Assembly: GCA_032209605.1 (NCBI GenBank)
Contig: JASFXZ010000008.1
Span: forward strand, 4,588,001 to 4,652,000
Length of the DNA stretch: 64,000 bases
Reading direction: 5' to 3'
Source of the DNA: Mactromeris polynyma
Taxonomy: Eukaryota > Mollusca > Bivalvia > Venerida > Mactridae
Numbering within the stretch: position 1 is the first letter of the stretch; each line of letters begins with the position of its first letter. The translations under genes were made by a program, and so were the position numbers. The notes beneath the pieces are model-generated. The model did not search any database. It was not told the origin of the DNA and worked only from the letters and a program-made list of their open reading frames with translations. Of the stretch, positions 1 through 14,357 are shown in pieces.

Positions 1-3000
1 CTTTGAACAAACCCTTCTAGAAGACTGTGTAAGACATGGGCACGATATCTCATCAACCTCACATCCTGCGGTGTACTATCCGCACACTGACCATTCATTA
101 TAGGACGTTCAAACATGTTACAGAACTCGGTCTTTGTACCCAGGAAGTTTGGACGCACAAAATCAACCATACACCAATATTCAATCAGATTGTTCTGTAG
201 TGGATATCCAGTTAAAACAATTCTTCGTCTGTAATACAGTAAGTCAAATCAATGTTAAACAGAGAATATTGCACTAAAATTACAGAAATTATTTATCAAA
301 TTCAAAAAAGAAACCAGAATATTTCATATACACATTTCAGTGGTAGATAATACTTTTTTGCCTGTGATAGCAGAGGCCATCACTGTCAGGCAATGTTGAT
401 GAAATTACTTGCCATTTCATGAGTGAATCATCAAAATTAACACATGGGTAGTATTACATGTTTCCATTGTCATGCAAGATACATACATGCAATTAGAAGT
501 TATTGGCTTTATCACTTGTTACAGTAGAAAATATAAACGGAATGACAATTTAAGGTAAATAATAAATAAACTCTCTGGTTCATCTTGCCCACAAATTATC
601 ACATCTTGCCCACAAATTATCATTGATATCATGTTACCAGAACAGGGTCCTGGGTCTCCCACATTTACAATTTGGGAGTCCCTGATAAATTCTGGGGGTC
701 CCTAGACTAAAGTTTTAGCTTTTTTCATGAGCCATTGTGGTCATGCATTAGTACATGATTACTGAGATGCTTGCAACGTGCAAGCACTGAGGCGATATTG
801 GGTGAAAGTAATTAGCACGAAGGCGTTTCAATAAAGAAAAGTGCCAATTCGCCAAAATGGGCTAAATCGTACATTTGCGAGTCCCGTGGATGCACACCTG
901 CTCACAAATGAGGGTCATTAGCCTGAATTGTGTCAGTGATGCAGAAAACATGCATCTGGGCAATCCCTGCCAGACATCATAACAAAACTCAGGAGCTATA
1001 CTAATGACATAAACTGTGACAACTTACTTTGTTTTTATCTGTTTTAATGACTGAGAGATTCCAGCCTGAGAGTTCTTGATCCTATGTCCTTCATCACATA
1101 CCACTAAATCAGGTCCTGGATTGACCAATGCTTCACTTATATCTGTAGAGGTATGTACAAGCTATGTTTACTACAGAACTTAACAATAATTCAGTAATCA
1201 ATAAATCCCATTTACAATATCTTCAGGAGGTAACTGTATAATTAATTACAATAACAGCTAACTTATAAAATATGATATACAGAATATAAAGAATGTTTAA
1301 TACAAAAAGTCCTAAAAATGTGTCACAAGCCACATGAGAAGCATAAAAGTTGCCGTTTTTACTTGACCAATAACGTCCGAATAAAATACAAAACATCTGA
1401 ACATAACTAAAATACACTGTGACCAAACTTACTATGTTTAGGGAGTAGTCATATGGTAATCATCAAAAGGAATCATAGAGATTACTTAATTAATTCTTCC
1501 TAGCCATCATGCTTAATCGTCAATCATGCATTTTTCTGGTTAATCATATAGGGAGAATGGTTGCCTTTCCTAATCTCGTGGGTTTTCCTTAAGTCGTGGG
1601 CAAGTAAATACGTACATTTCTCAGGTTAGAAGGATTGGATCATCAAACGTTCTATCCGGTCATTTGTATAGAAGTGTCGCATTAATGATTTAGCAACAAA
1701 ATGCGTTTGAAACTTTATATATCAGCCAATAATTGAAATAATCTATGTTTATGCTTGTTTTTTTCCTAAACAGTCGTAATTGCCATAGTAACCTTCTTAT
1801 TTAAGCTGCTTTTCCTTGTTTGTTTACATTTTTCGTACCGGCGATGACGACTTATTGTTTTCGTAGCTTTGCGCCTACGCGACTTTGGTTTAATTATGTC
1901 TCACCAAACTATCGTTTATTAGAATAGAGAATAAAATATTTCATATCGCCAAACGTCCTGGCATGTGAATATATTAAAATGGAAAACATTTTATTACCAT
2001 TTCCTGTCATTTCATACATCAATAAACGTTATTCCTTTTACCTACAGGCAAGTTTTACTCCTAAATGTAATTGTTAAAGTTAAGTGGACAGAGAGTATGG
2101 AGTGTTGACACTGGTACATCACTTTATATAGATTCTGTTCTACATAGAGGCTTCACATGTAAGAAGACACGGGGAGTTCCTTTGTCCATATTGCTATTAA
2201 TTATACCGTTAAATACATAGACAATAAACTTGTTAGTGTTTTAAAGGTTCAATAGTTGCATTTCTTTGAATGTGTGATCAATATAATAGTTTGGTGAGAC
2301 TTGTATTCATGTTTTCAATACGACTGCCTCCAGCCCACGGAATAAGGAAAAACACTATTCACGTTTATTTGTTACAGCGGATGTTACAAATGACTTTGAA
2401 TTTTTATAAAGATGCAAATCATATAAGATGTAGATAATGGGTATTTTGTCTTTTTTATAAAATTACATGTGCGTTTCCGTGACGTCATCACGCATTCAAA
2501 GGCTATTTTTAGAACTGGCCCACGAGTTTAGGCAAATAAAGCAAACACTATATTACATTCAGCCCTTTTTTATGGCAAATTTGGGGCCGATATTGGGCCC
2601 CATTCCCCAAAGAAAGAAGTATATATTTTCCCCTACTTAGAAAGAAAATTCCCCTTCAGTAAAATTGTTTAAAATTCTAATCTTATAAATACCCAAATTT
2701 GGTGATTCATGTTGCATTCCCCTATCAAAAGGACCCTGAAAAAATAGCTGCCAAAAAATAGCTGCCATTTTACATAACAACAAGAAGGACTCACTTAGAA
2801 GAAGTTTTTTATCCCTATCTTCCTCCTCTACGTCTATAACATCTGACCCCGGGGCCTTCTTACGTCCCTTTGCCTTCTGTAGATGTACTTTCTTACTGGA
2901 TAGCAGTCGGTACATTTCATAACCCAGGAGAAGTACTCCACCAGTCTGGTACCAAGTTTCTGAAGTTAAAAATATATTTAATAACAAGGACTTCATTATG

Positions 3001-6000
3001 TTAAAAATAAAACTGTTACAATTAATGGTGGTTTTTTTTCCAGAAAAATTCTAATTGGTATATTTAACATGTAACTTAAGAAATCAACAAAATACAATAA
3101 AAATAAATTGTTAATTAATAATTCAACAATAAATATTTAGAGCAATAAGATTATGCAAACAATTTAACAATAGCGATATGGCTGGTTATCAAACTTGTCC
3201 AAGATATTAAGCCCATACACATTCTGACTAAATTTGGTGATGATTGGACAAAAAGTTATTGATCGGACAACTTACTGGATGCCGACCATCCGCCATACCG
3301 CTCACCAGTATGCCGCAGATGAAACTAAAATACGTCCCGTTCTATGAACGGGCATAACGGGCATATCAAAGTGGCTAATATAGCAGTTGGAAGTGTGTGT
3401 TTATTACCCACATGTTCACAGAAGCAAACACACCAATTCAATATTGCATGCCCAATGCATATAACATCTGACTGGCATTCATTTTAAAACTAATACTGTC
3501 ATGTCAAGAATCACAGTCAGTGACAAACAGAAAGATTACTCACGAACAACTTTAGCTCTGGAAGGCGTGTTCTTGTAAAGATCATTTAACATGTAGACCT
3601 CATATGGTCGAGGAATGACGTCATCAGGTATGTTGTATTTTTCACAAGTCTCTTTGTCAGGCACCCACATATTGAACTCGGCCATCCAATTAGCCAAGGT
3701 GTTAATTGGTACTATCACTATCACTGTTTTAGCATCAGTGTGACGTAGGAATATATCAATAAATCCAATCATTTGAATAGTTTTACCCAGACCCATACTA
3801 TGAGCCAGAATACAACCAAATCCAGCACTCGTCTTAAATCTGTTCAAACACTCCACCAAATTATCATACAAGAACCTAAGACCACCAATCTGTAATAAAA
3901 ACCAAACATAGTTAAATTAACTCTTTCTCTAACAATCTTAAGCAGATGACTTTGACGTGATGCTTATCATTCTTGAGATATTTACACAGGGGTGTCACTC
4001 ACACTGATTCTGGATGTAGCAGGGAAATCACCAAAAGTAGGCGGGGTCTGAGGGTACTCCCTTAATGAAGATCATTCATGATACAAGAAAAGTAGCCAGG
4101 TGATAATAAACAAGTTACTGGATCATTTTACTGGCTCCCGGCTCTTAGTGGCACCCCTGTTTACATATCCACTGCATTTCTCAATCATAAACATATAACT
4201 AATTTATATTCCAATACTGAATAGAAAATATCAACGCCTGCACCATTTGTCCTTAATTTTTGGGATCACTAGGGAAAATATAATGTACACTAACCTAATA
4301 ATAAACATTGAAAATGGAATGTGAGATTGACTTGGCATGTTAAATATAATATATAAGATTTTTTTTGAGAAGAGAAATTAATAATTAACATTTGATAAGA
4401 CAATAAAATATTGTATTTAGGTCTATTGCACATAGTCAATAAACAATGCAAACATTAAACCCCTGTTTTATATGTGTAAACATAGATAAGGTGAACTATC
4501 ATATCAAAATGTTAGACGGCATGACTACTTTGTGATAACAGGTAATAAACAACTGAAATACTGTAAGTCTTTATTTTCGCCATCACTTTATTTTGCAAAT
4601 TTCCGTTTTCTTTTATTCACGAGTTTTTTCTTTTCGGGAGTTCCTTGACGAGATGTTCAGACATAGTGATGAACACATATTTTAGTGAGAGTTTGAATTC
4701 GCGAGGTATTCAACTTGCAAATTAATGCGAAAATAAAAACCTTGCAAAAAATGGACTTTTACAGTACATTGAAGAGACGAACACCTATTCCAGAGAGCTA
4801 AACATTCTCATACACACCTGGTGAGGTTTTATATGTCTTGCTACTAACAACGACAGGTAGATATCTGGATCAGCTGTAGGGTGTCCAACATTGACTAACA
4901 CTCGACCTTGATCATCAGCAACATTATACATATCATTAATATGACTTCCACTGTTATTCACATCTTCAGCTTCAGCAAAATCCTCATCAGATCCCTCATC
5001 ATCTTCTTCTTCTTCTTCTTCTTCTTCACTGATGTTTACCATAACAACATCTTCATCATCTTCTCCACTGCTAATATCTATCACAGCACCATCTGTATCA
5101 TTAACATAATTATACACTTATAGATTGTTGGACAAGTCAACAAAATAATACATGTACATGTATTAGGTTATCTTCCTTACTTGCTAGGAGTTGGTGCTAC
5201 CATTACAGACAACTATTCAGCCATCAGAATACATGCTCGGTATGCATTTATACAAAAATGGATTGCATTTATTGAAAAAAAATCTCGTACAATGTGAGCA
5301 ATACACAAACTGCAAGAAAATTGGCCATAAAAAGGAAACTTCAATTAAACGCACATATATATAACTACAACAAATTCAAATACATTAATTTGAAACAAAT
5401 ATTTTCGATTGTACACTGCAGATACGACATCTGACAATCAACTAGCAAACTGCATCAAAGAATAAACCTATAACCATAATTATTGTACATTTTTGGGTTG
5501 GATAAGAAAATATATTCGCATCAGTAAAACTGATTAAAAGATTAATACGGCAAGCTAAGCAAGTAGTTGATAGACAATTTATCACTTGGCTACCTTTTTT
5601 AGTCTTAACTTCCTTTTTCTCTTCTTTAATTTCAGGTTTTTGATCTTCTTTTTCTGCTTCTTCTTCAGCAGCTGAATATAAACATTACATGATATAGTGC
5701 TGTTAGATTGACTTTGAACAGGTGCATGAACTTTCAGGACCAATCCATGCAAATTTAGATAAGGAAATGCAATCGTGGGTAAAGCTATAACTGCTGTTTG
5801 GATTACTTTTCTATCAAAACACAACCACAGCTTTTTCTCTGTCAAGCTTACGAACAAACACAAACATTTCAATACCCCTTTTTTGAAATGTAATGGTCCA
5901 GGTAATATACATGTATTCATACATTCGTGGTAAATAAAACCGCACTGTAATATACACAATATTCTGACAACAACAAGCCAAACTCATGTGATAAACATGA

Positions 6001-9000
6001 TAATACATGAAAGCTTTTTACTTCAATCAATTACATCAATCAATCAAACAACTGATTCAGAATTACACAGATATTTACATTCACACAATCGCAACAATAT
6101 AAAACTAATTAATCAGAAATAAGATGTTCTGATTCATCAATTGAGTATCATTTATTCTGAACTGTAGCCTTTAATGTCCAAGACGGACAGAACAGTCAAC
6201 TTAGAATCATTGTGTAATAGACAGGTTACATAATAACAATACCAATTATGTCACCATTGTATAGATAGTTCCCACATCTACAATATTTACCTTCCTTGTT
6301 CTGAATAGTCAGCCATTTTAATAGGCAAAACTGATAAGCCCTTATAAGAATAGTTCCTAATTATGTGATAATTGAGAAAATACAAAGAGAATTTGCATGT
6401 GACAACCACTTCATTTTAAACTTGCTAAGCCAACTGCCACATGAGCTTAATGAATAAGTTATTATTTTACATCTGATAAGTTTATCATCGTTTACATTAT
6501 ATTCCCTATAAACTTTAAGGAAATTTGCCTATCAATATGGCCGACAATTCAGAACAAGGGAGGTAAATATTGTAAATGTGAGAACTATCTATTAACCAAT
6601 TTCTAATAATGAAATCTGACAATTTAACTATTATACAAGAAAACAACATGATTGTTACTTTAGGCCATAATGAAACCAAATATGTTTGTTTGGCAGAACC
6701 CTACTTACCCATGAAGATGGCACCAACTCAAAAGATATTTTTGTGGGGTTTGATTGGGATTTTTTTAGCAGCGAATCGATTGTAAACACTCGCATGACCA
6801 TAGAGAATGATAAATAAATAAAAGATTAATTACATACTTATCTACCCAACTAAATTAAGGACAGCCTTACCTTGTAGAAGAGATTTCAGTTGACTGTCTT
6901 TCTCTTTCTTTACTTCTTTCTCAGGTGAGACGTGTAACAATGAAGCTAGCTGTTGTTTCTTCAGTTCTTGTATACGATGTTGTCTCTCCAACTCAGCATT
7001 CTGTGCATCCAATGTCTCCTTTTCCAACTTGTTTTCGGACAAAATCTTCCTGTAAACAATTTAGGCAAACTATGAACTATTCTTCCAATATTATTTCATC
7101 AAAGTCTTACCAACGCTGCATACAATTAGCATTGTCACTGATGTCACAATTTCATATCCCTAGAGAAGGCAATACTAATTATTAGTGCATTACAATAATT
7201 ATAACAAAATAGCTTCAATGTGGCAGTCTCTGAGATTTTAGGCCCAAATGCACTAAGCCTCGTTTCTGAGAAAAACGCAATAAAGATGACGTCATATTTA
7301 CACATTAACTGCAACAGCTAGTTGAAACATTTCAGTAAAAGATTTATGATTCAGCGGCGAGCAGAGGCAAAACAATTATCAGTAAACATTGAGACGGCCC
7401 CTTTTCTTAAGGAAAAGAATAATATACATTTATTTGTAAAATATTATAGTATCTGAAAACATATTTGCTGTATTAAATTTGTGAAAATCTGAATTTTTTG
7501 ATGATCTAGTCTTGATGACCATATTAAAAGTGCTGTTATTCTCTAAATGTTGTTTTGCAATATTTTTTGTTTTGTAGTATCGTGGATGGACCGGTTTCAG
7601 TGATGGATCGGTTTCAGTGACCTTAACATTAATTCCCTATTCACTGGGTAAATATATTAAAAACAAAACAATATGAACTCATTACATTTAGTTTACTTTA
7701 TTTTGCTTTAACATCTTTCACATAAACAATGGACATTCAATAAAAGTGTTTAATTACGTCTTAGAAGCGCATTTTCGATATTTTTCTTGACGCCGTGACA
7801 GGTATTTGTTTACACAAAAGTAGGCGAATATCGATGACGTACTTCGGCATTTCACTTGGTGATTAGCACGTGTGGAAGGCAAGTCACCAAAATAGGGCAG
7901 TCACCGAAACAGGGCAATCAACAATACCTACAATTATCCCTGCATTCAGAAATATTAATAACTCAATTTCGCCCAGATATGTCACTTGGGCCCAAATTCT
8001 CAGAGAATGACACATTAATTTCATTGTAATCAAAGCAAAGAACCATTTAATGTTTTAAGCAACAGTCACAAAATGTTCAATTGTTTCAGAAAGAGGCAAT
8101 CAATGAAACTATCACCTTGACTATTTTTCACCATAGCAACAACGAATTCACTTAACATTTCATTAATGCATCACAAACCTGATATTCTTTCTTGCATTGT
8201 TATCTTGTTTCTTCTTCTCTCCATCTTCACTCTTTTCTCCTTTCTTTTTTCTTTTTCTCTTTGGTTTCTCTCCATCTTCACCTGTGTTATCTCCTTTCTT
8301 TTTCCGTTTTCTTTTCTTCTTTTCCGGCTTCTCAACATTTTCTGATAAAGATTATTATATCATAAAATCCCAAATGAAAACAACTGATAGAAAAACAGAC
8401 ATGGAAGTATCAATATATATATATCTAAACTATATAATTGAGTGCATCTAAAATTTAGCGCAAATGCATATTTTTGAGAAAAGTATTATAATGGTTTGTA
8501 TGTGAATTAGCACTCTTACAGTAGCCCCGATTTGTATTATATAACTATTTTGAATATATTTGTGCTCTGTTATGTACAAACAAACAAACAAAAAGTGAGT
8601 AATACATATTGATTTTTAATTGACATGTCTCTCAGACAATTCATTCAAATTAACCAAATGTGTTCTAAACTGTAGTTCCAAACACTCAAATTTTCCTGCA
8701 AACAGACACATGGCACAAGAACATAACCAAAGGTGCAAAAGATGATCATTTAAGATCAGATTTATACTATATAAACAATGCAAGCAAAACATACATGATA
8801 TATGCTAGCAAAGTAGCGACAAAAGCGCTGTAATTAAAGATTAAAAGGTTTAAACTTATTTATTTTAAATCGATTGTGAAACAATTTCTTACAACTTATA
8901 CTTATCCCTCTCGATGACTGCTTCCTGGCTACCAACCAGTACTCGCGCCATATTTAGGGATTGTGAAGTTTGTGATCAAACCCCGCTCACAGCGGAGCTC

Positions 9001-10787
9001 GAACTCAAGATCTTCAGGTCAGGAGTTAGACACTCTACCCCTCGACCACTGCACCTCCCCGCTGTAATCAGTACACTGGTCTGGATTAAAAACCTATATG
9101 TATTAATGTAATCTAATCTTCGAATAAATCATCCAATATTACTCACCTTCAGTAGTTTGTTCACTAGTTCCAGCACTATCATCTGGTACAGGAAGATCTG
9201 GTGTATGTAATGATTCTCTACCTCCATCAAAACTTGGTACATCAGCTACAATGTAACATAGTATAATCATCCAAATGTATTTCAAAGGTAAAACAAAAGA
9301 TACATTATGGAATATTGGAATACTATGTAGACATGTTGATTTTGTCGCCACAATTTAAGATTATGTTATTTGCCAAACAGAACCATCCTTCATCTGACAA
9401 AAAAATGTTTCTTTTGTCTATAGTAAAATTTTCATTTTTTCCACACCAAATTCATATTTACCATGAATGAACATGTCAGGCAGTTAGACCTCTGAACTTA
9501 GACACAATATTTCACTGGTATTTTACAAGAGAAAACAAAGTGAAGAAGAATTGTATTCCGTCCAGATGTGATATAAGTTTTATTACCAGTGTCAAAATTA
9601 TGTGCATTAAGAGCTTCAGCGATATCTTCATCTTCACTTTCTTCTTCTGAATCATCAGCATCACTATCCTCTACATCATCCCCATCCTCATCCTCTGCGT
9701 CATCTTCTTCCTCATCAGGTGCATAATCTTCATCTCCTGATGTATATAGAGCATTGCATCATATCAATTATCACTTGACTTTTAACTTAATGTATTATCA
9801 AGTCTCACATTATTTTGCAACAAAGGTAGTAACTGCTCAGAGATATTCTAAATACTATAAAGGATATACAGGGATATTAAAAACACACTTAACTTTTTTT
9901 GCATAATTCACTCAGATATATGTTTGTTCACAGTAGTTTTTAAGTTGATACTTTGTAGCGCAATTTTCACGAACATGTTAATATTATGTGTGCCGTTTAA
10001 CCATTGAGCACAATAGAGTTAAACCAATTATTAGGTGTGAAAATGTATTGTTCAACTACAAGTTGTGAATTGTAGAGCCTTTTATGTTTAAGGGGCCGAA
10101 TAATTAGTGTTTTTATGTGACAGAAATTGTAAGTATATCATATACTATATATCATATGTTACCTTCAGCATTGTTTCCCTCCTCACCTTCATTGTCACCA
10201 TCAAGCTGGTTCAAAAATTCATCATCTTCAGGCGTAAACAGGTCATCTCCAGTTTCATCAGCCTCCATATTATCTTGAGTGTCCATACTGGCATCACCAC
10301 TACCACTTTCGAACGCATTTTGCACTTTATTCTCACCATATGCTTGACCAGTGTCAAAGTTTTGATCTGTAAAACCTACTCCAGCCTGATTAAACTGATT
10401 ATAACTATCAATCATTGGTAAACCTCCATCCCCACTACCTACATTCCCAATTCCCTCCTTTTCAAATACATTTGAATTATCAGTAGTTTCAACAGCATTA
10501 TATCCTTGTGCAGAGACATCCACATTGTTGTCAGTATACGATCTTACATTATTACTCACACTCTGACCACTACCAGTATTATTAACATTTGGACCTATAT
10601 CTCCCATATCACCAGCAGCTCCAATATTACTGTCTGCATTATCTGTGTTGATAGGTTCATCATATCCATTGTCCATAGGAAAATCATCATCGTCAGGAAA
10701 GTTGTCCATGCCAAAATCACTGGCATCAAAACCAGCTTCCTGACCCTGACTAAATGAAGGAGCAACAATTCCTGGTTCAGTCTCCAT
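1..10787 (-). CDS. RAD54L2: RAD54L2/ARIP4-like SNF2 ATPase, 5' part (runs off left edge)
   Basis: SNF2-family DNA-dependent ATPase, the counterpart of vertebrate ARIP4, a nuclear chromatin factor described as an androgen-receptor partner. Coding exons in transcript order: 10787-10163, 9736-9587, 9245-9147, 8341-8179, 7049-6871, 5671-5594, 5116-4818, 3889-3544, 2959-2795, 1142-1028, 228-1 (cut by the window). All have splice sites and keep frame, giving about 815 residues. Residues 1-290 are acidic and low in complexity. A Lys-rich stretch follows, then a charged coiled-coil-like segment (exon 7049-6871) and an acidic run. The ATPase core begins near residue 531: Walker A HSMGLGKT near 560-568, DEGH motif II near 716-719, LTGYPLQNN motif III in the last exon. 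The C-terminal helicase lobe lies outside. The start is the first in-frame ATG (METEPG); an AG acceptor at 10806-10807 shows an upstream non-coding exon. The intron at 7048-5672 carries a MITE. The assignment rests on co-linear similarity ([41 protein letters not shown]). Confidence 0.92.
2554..2740. mobile_element. Diverged hAT-like MITE fragment (RAD54L2 intron)
   Basis: Contains GGGGCCGATATTGGGCCCCATTCCCC and TATTTTCCCCTACTTAG-like stretches that match the body of the 22.6-kb element. The termini are not clear. Confidence 0.4.
3175..3370. repeat. Interspersed repeat with AACGGGCATAACGGG end
   Basis: ATTGGACAAAAAGTTATTGATCGGACAAC followed by CGTCCCGTTCTATGAACGGG. It resembles the repeat at 15.04-15.25 kb (GTTATTGATCGGA near a GC-rich end). 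Probably a short non-coding mobile repeat typical of bivalve genomes; limits approximate. Confidence 0.45.
6262..6591. mobile_element. 330-bp MITE, copy 1 (RAD54L2 intron)
   Basis: The ends are inverted repeats of roughly 50 bp: TAGATAGTTCCCACATCTAC at the left and its diverged complement ending GAGAACTATCTA at the right, including the sub-motifs GAATAGTC and GACAATTC near ATGGC. There is no open frame. A second copy lies at 62708-63032 in the same orientation. Confidence 0.85.
8848..9060 (-). mobile_element. tRNA-derived SINE, copy 1 (RAD54L2 intron)
   Basis: On the minus strand: a tRNA-like head with GAGGGGTAGAGTG (A box region) and GAGTTCGAGCTCC (B box), a body containing GAGTACTGGTTGGTAGCCAG, and the tail AAAATAAATAAGTTTAAAC. 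Homologous over its length to the copy at 36234-36444. Confidence 0.8.
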
Positions 10788-10805
10788 ATTCACAGATTAT
10801 TGAAT

Positions 10806-13134
10806 CTGAAATACATGAAAAACAATTATCACTTAAAGCCTTATGTTATACAACCGAACTTACAAGCAATCCTATGGAAATGATATCATGGTTCATATAT
10901 GTAGATCTTCCCGAAAAAATTTGAGTACTTTTCAAGGACCTATTCCCTGTTTTCAGGGACTAAAAATATTGATTTTTATGGTATAGAGAAGAAGAGATCC
11001 GGGGTATTATTCAAGTTCAGATTACCATACCTGCAGCATGGATAAAATAATGCAGTGTGAACATTACTGTAAGAGGGCATTAAACACGTTGAGTACCACA
11101 CTGTACTGTATTACATGTACCATACTATTGCCTACTCGGAGGTAGTCCCTGTCGAAGATAGCTCTGTCATTTTTCGCTTTTTTCTTCATCATAGCTAGTC
11201 TGTTTGTTATATTTTGATATTTTTATAATCGAAGCAGAAGAATTCAAGGGCAATTTACCGAACAAAATTCAAGGAGTTTTTGGCTGTTACATATTCAAGT
11301 AGTTTTAAGGAGTAGGCATCAATTTCAATGACTTTTAAAGACCTTGATATAATGACAATATTTAGTACAGACTGACAGACAATTTACAATCTATCTAATA
11401 TTTCGTCATTTGTATAAACAACATAAACATGTAGTGAAATTTATTAGTATTATAAGCTATTAAACCAAGCTGGAAATTTTGACAAACATATAAATTACTA
11501 AAGGATTTAGCATGGTTACTTTCAGCTGGTTGGTATTCGTTTAATTAGCTACAGAAAGAGGAGGCTAAGTGGTTGATGGATAGAGAACAGCCCTACGTTC
11601 AGTTATGGCTAACAGTCGCGAATGTTTTGTATTGTATCCCTTGGCCACCGTATCACATTGGCTGCACACGGGAACCAAATTGCAAAATGTTACGAAACGA
11701 TAGCCTCAAATACCTTTACTGAAAGCAAGGCAGGCCTTGTGTAACCACAAACATTGCATGTCTTAATAAAGTACAAAAACTGGTTAATAACCAAGGAAGC
11801 AGTTAATGAGAGTGATAAATATAAATCAGTTTCACAATTGATGTAGAATTAATGCACTTAAAGGTAAAGCCAGGTTTATTTTCAGCTGTTGTTATAGTCG
11901 ATTAAAATAGCTGTTAATTGGCTATATTCCCAATGACAAAAAGTATATATTTTTCCCAATTTGAATGTAAAATTTTCCAATGAATCTGAAGAAAAGTTTT
12001 GGTTCAATTAAGTCAAAAATTTAATAAAATCGAGGTTTTTCTCTCACATACAGTTGATGTATATAATTATATGCAGCAATTGTTGATTAATAAAGTACAT
12101 CCTTTAATTTTATTCCTAAATTTTGCTGTAATTTCTATACTTTTTTCCCAATTTCTAAGATTAACGCGCAAAATATGAAGGACTCCTCACTTTTTCCAAA
12201 AGCATGGATTGCGACTCCTATTCTCACATCTTAGTGAGAACCCAGCACCTATATTCAACACTACACTAGCCTGAGGCTAGAAACTTTGTTATCAGGCTAG
12301 TAGAAAGTCTGGGGTGCAAGCCAGACCAGGATAGGGCTTTAAAGTGAAACAAATATTAGAAAACAAAGGAAAAATAAAATCTGCTCATAATCCCCACATA
12401 AAAAACATCAGGGAATTGTGTTTGACTTTTTCCATTATTTAGTGAATGTCATGTGAATGTAGAACATGGGAATGAATGCTTATAATTATATAGAAACCAA
12501 GAACATGCAACAGGCAGACAAAACTGTCTTTGACTAGATGGACATTTATATGTTTGTAAGTATCCACCAGTGTTGCTAAATATTTAGAGTTACCAAGTCA
12601 AGACCTTTCATGCACCAAACATATTTATAAATAATATTACTGCAAAGGTCAATAATAGTAATAATACCCTTAGATTCATTAAAAGAATCATAAAAACAAG
12701 TAAGAAAAAGATTAAAGAAACGGCATACAAAACTTAAATATGACACAGTTAGAACACTCAACAGAGTCGAAACATTAATGCTGTCACCGTAATTGTTCTC
12801 TATAAAACCAATATACAGTATAGTGCATTAAGGTAATCCCACACACCTAACAGGTACTTCTGAATGCACAAATCATCAAGAGAAATCCATCTAGAAGAAG
12901 CAAGTGAGTCATCCTTTCATTAACATATATTTTAAGTATTATTAGTTGCAGAGGGTATGACTGATTAACCTTTACAAATGAAAACAGTCATCTGCACTCC
13001 TTTATGTAATTTACCAGATACTGTGGACAGGGTTTCTTCACTTTAAAAAGTTGGAAATAATACTGTATGGGGAGATGACTTTATAGAAGATTTGATAAAA
13101 ATAGCTGTACATGTAGTGAGATTTGATACAGATG
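10806..13134. other. Intergenic stretch upstream of RAD54L2
   Basis: No gene seen. It should contain the RAD54L2 5' UTR exon and perhaps its promoter, but I cannot place them. 11.92-12.2 kb has decayed TTCCCAATTT-type repeat sequence, and 12.27-12.31 kb a short inverted repeat AGCCTGAGGCTAG / ATCAGGCTAG. Confidence 0.4.
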
Positions 13135-13240
13135 TATCAATATAGTTCATCAGTATAGTCTGTATCAATATAGTTCATCAGTATAGTCTGTATCAATATA
13201 GTTCATCAGTATAGTCTGTATCAATATAGTTCATCAGTAC
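13135..13240. repeat. 28-bp tandem repeat, 3.8 copies
   Basis: TATCAATATAGTTCATCAGT followed by ATAGTCTG starts at 13135, 13163, 13191 and 13219, nearly without divergence, so the array is recent. Confidence 0.9.
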
Positions 13241-13613
13241 TTATTGTATCAGTTGTGAAATCACAAATTCATATTAATAAACTTTTTACATATCGATTTA
13301 TCTGATTAAAACAATACAAATGTTTGGGACTGGTACATAAACCTAGAATTTTCTTAATTCCAATGCTGCGCAATTTCCACAGGGTTGACTAACAACACTA
13401 CTCATGAGATAAATCTTGAAATATACAATAGATCTACTTTCAGCCGCAGCTGTTACGGCAAACAATATTATGTTCATCTGGTTTTCATATACAACATTGT
13501 CATGTTTACAATAATAAGAAAAATGCCTCTATCGTAATCAAAATGTTTCCTTTGAAAACGTAACACCATTGCAATAAATGAATAATAGTATTCATTACTT
13601 TGCTTTAGAAGAC

Positions 13614-13967
13614 CAGGCCCATTTCTGTCCATTTTGGGAACAGACCCTAGATAAATTGGGAAAATTCATAAAATATGCCAATATGGGAGAACTTTAATCA
13701 CTTCAACTCCAATTTTGATTAAAAGGACAGGGTTTTCCTATCTTAATTTTATTCAGTTTAATCTACATTTCTTATTTCAACTGTCAAAAAGACACACAAA
13801 ATGTCCACAAACATTTATAACACATGGGACAATAATTCAAAAGCTTAAACGATTTTTCGTAGGTGCTTTTGATTGGGAATTCTTTTTCTGATTGGGAAAA
13901 AAACATATATTTGGCTTTGGGAATGGGTCAGATAGTCTGACCCGTGGGGACTATAGAAAAAGGCCTG
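13614..13967. mobile_element. Possible inverted-repeat element with CAGGCC ends
   Basis: Begins CAGGCCCATTTCTGT and ends AGAAAAAGGCCTG, giving imperfect inverted termini. The interior carries GGGAATGGGTCAGATAGTCTGACCC, itself a small palindrome. Similar TTCCCAATTT-rich sequence occurs at 11.92-12.2 kb. No target duplication seen. Confidence 0.4.
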
Positions 13968-14357
13968 AAAACATAACAATAAACAAGTTAATGTTTTTAC
14001 TTTAGGTTTGGTAAACACATATATAGGCCTTATCGAACAGTGTGTTACCTCACCAATATATACTGGAGACATAATCATCTATATTTTTCTGCAATTTTTT
14101 CCTTAAATTGTTTTGATATATATGGGCATTTTTCAAAAAAAGTGCAAATTCTGATAGATTTTATTTAAGAAAATGGACTGGACATGTATTAAATTTTTGA
14201 TGGTTTGGTTCCAACGGGAACTATAGATCAGTGTTTACATTAATGGGGGGAGCTCCAAGTGCCCTATTTCATAAGATACTAGTGTTTAACCATTATACAA
14301 TACACATTTATTTCCCTCCTGTTACGTTTATGTTAAACAGGCTGTGGCTTTTAAATA

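Noticed and set aside
10107..10757. Plus-strand frames opposite RAD54L2 exon 1
   Set aside because: Shadows of the acidic, codon-biased coding exon on the other strand.
11560..11720. Possible tRNA-derived SINE
   Set aside because: GGCTAAGTGGTTGATGG hints at an A box, but no B box follows at the right distance.
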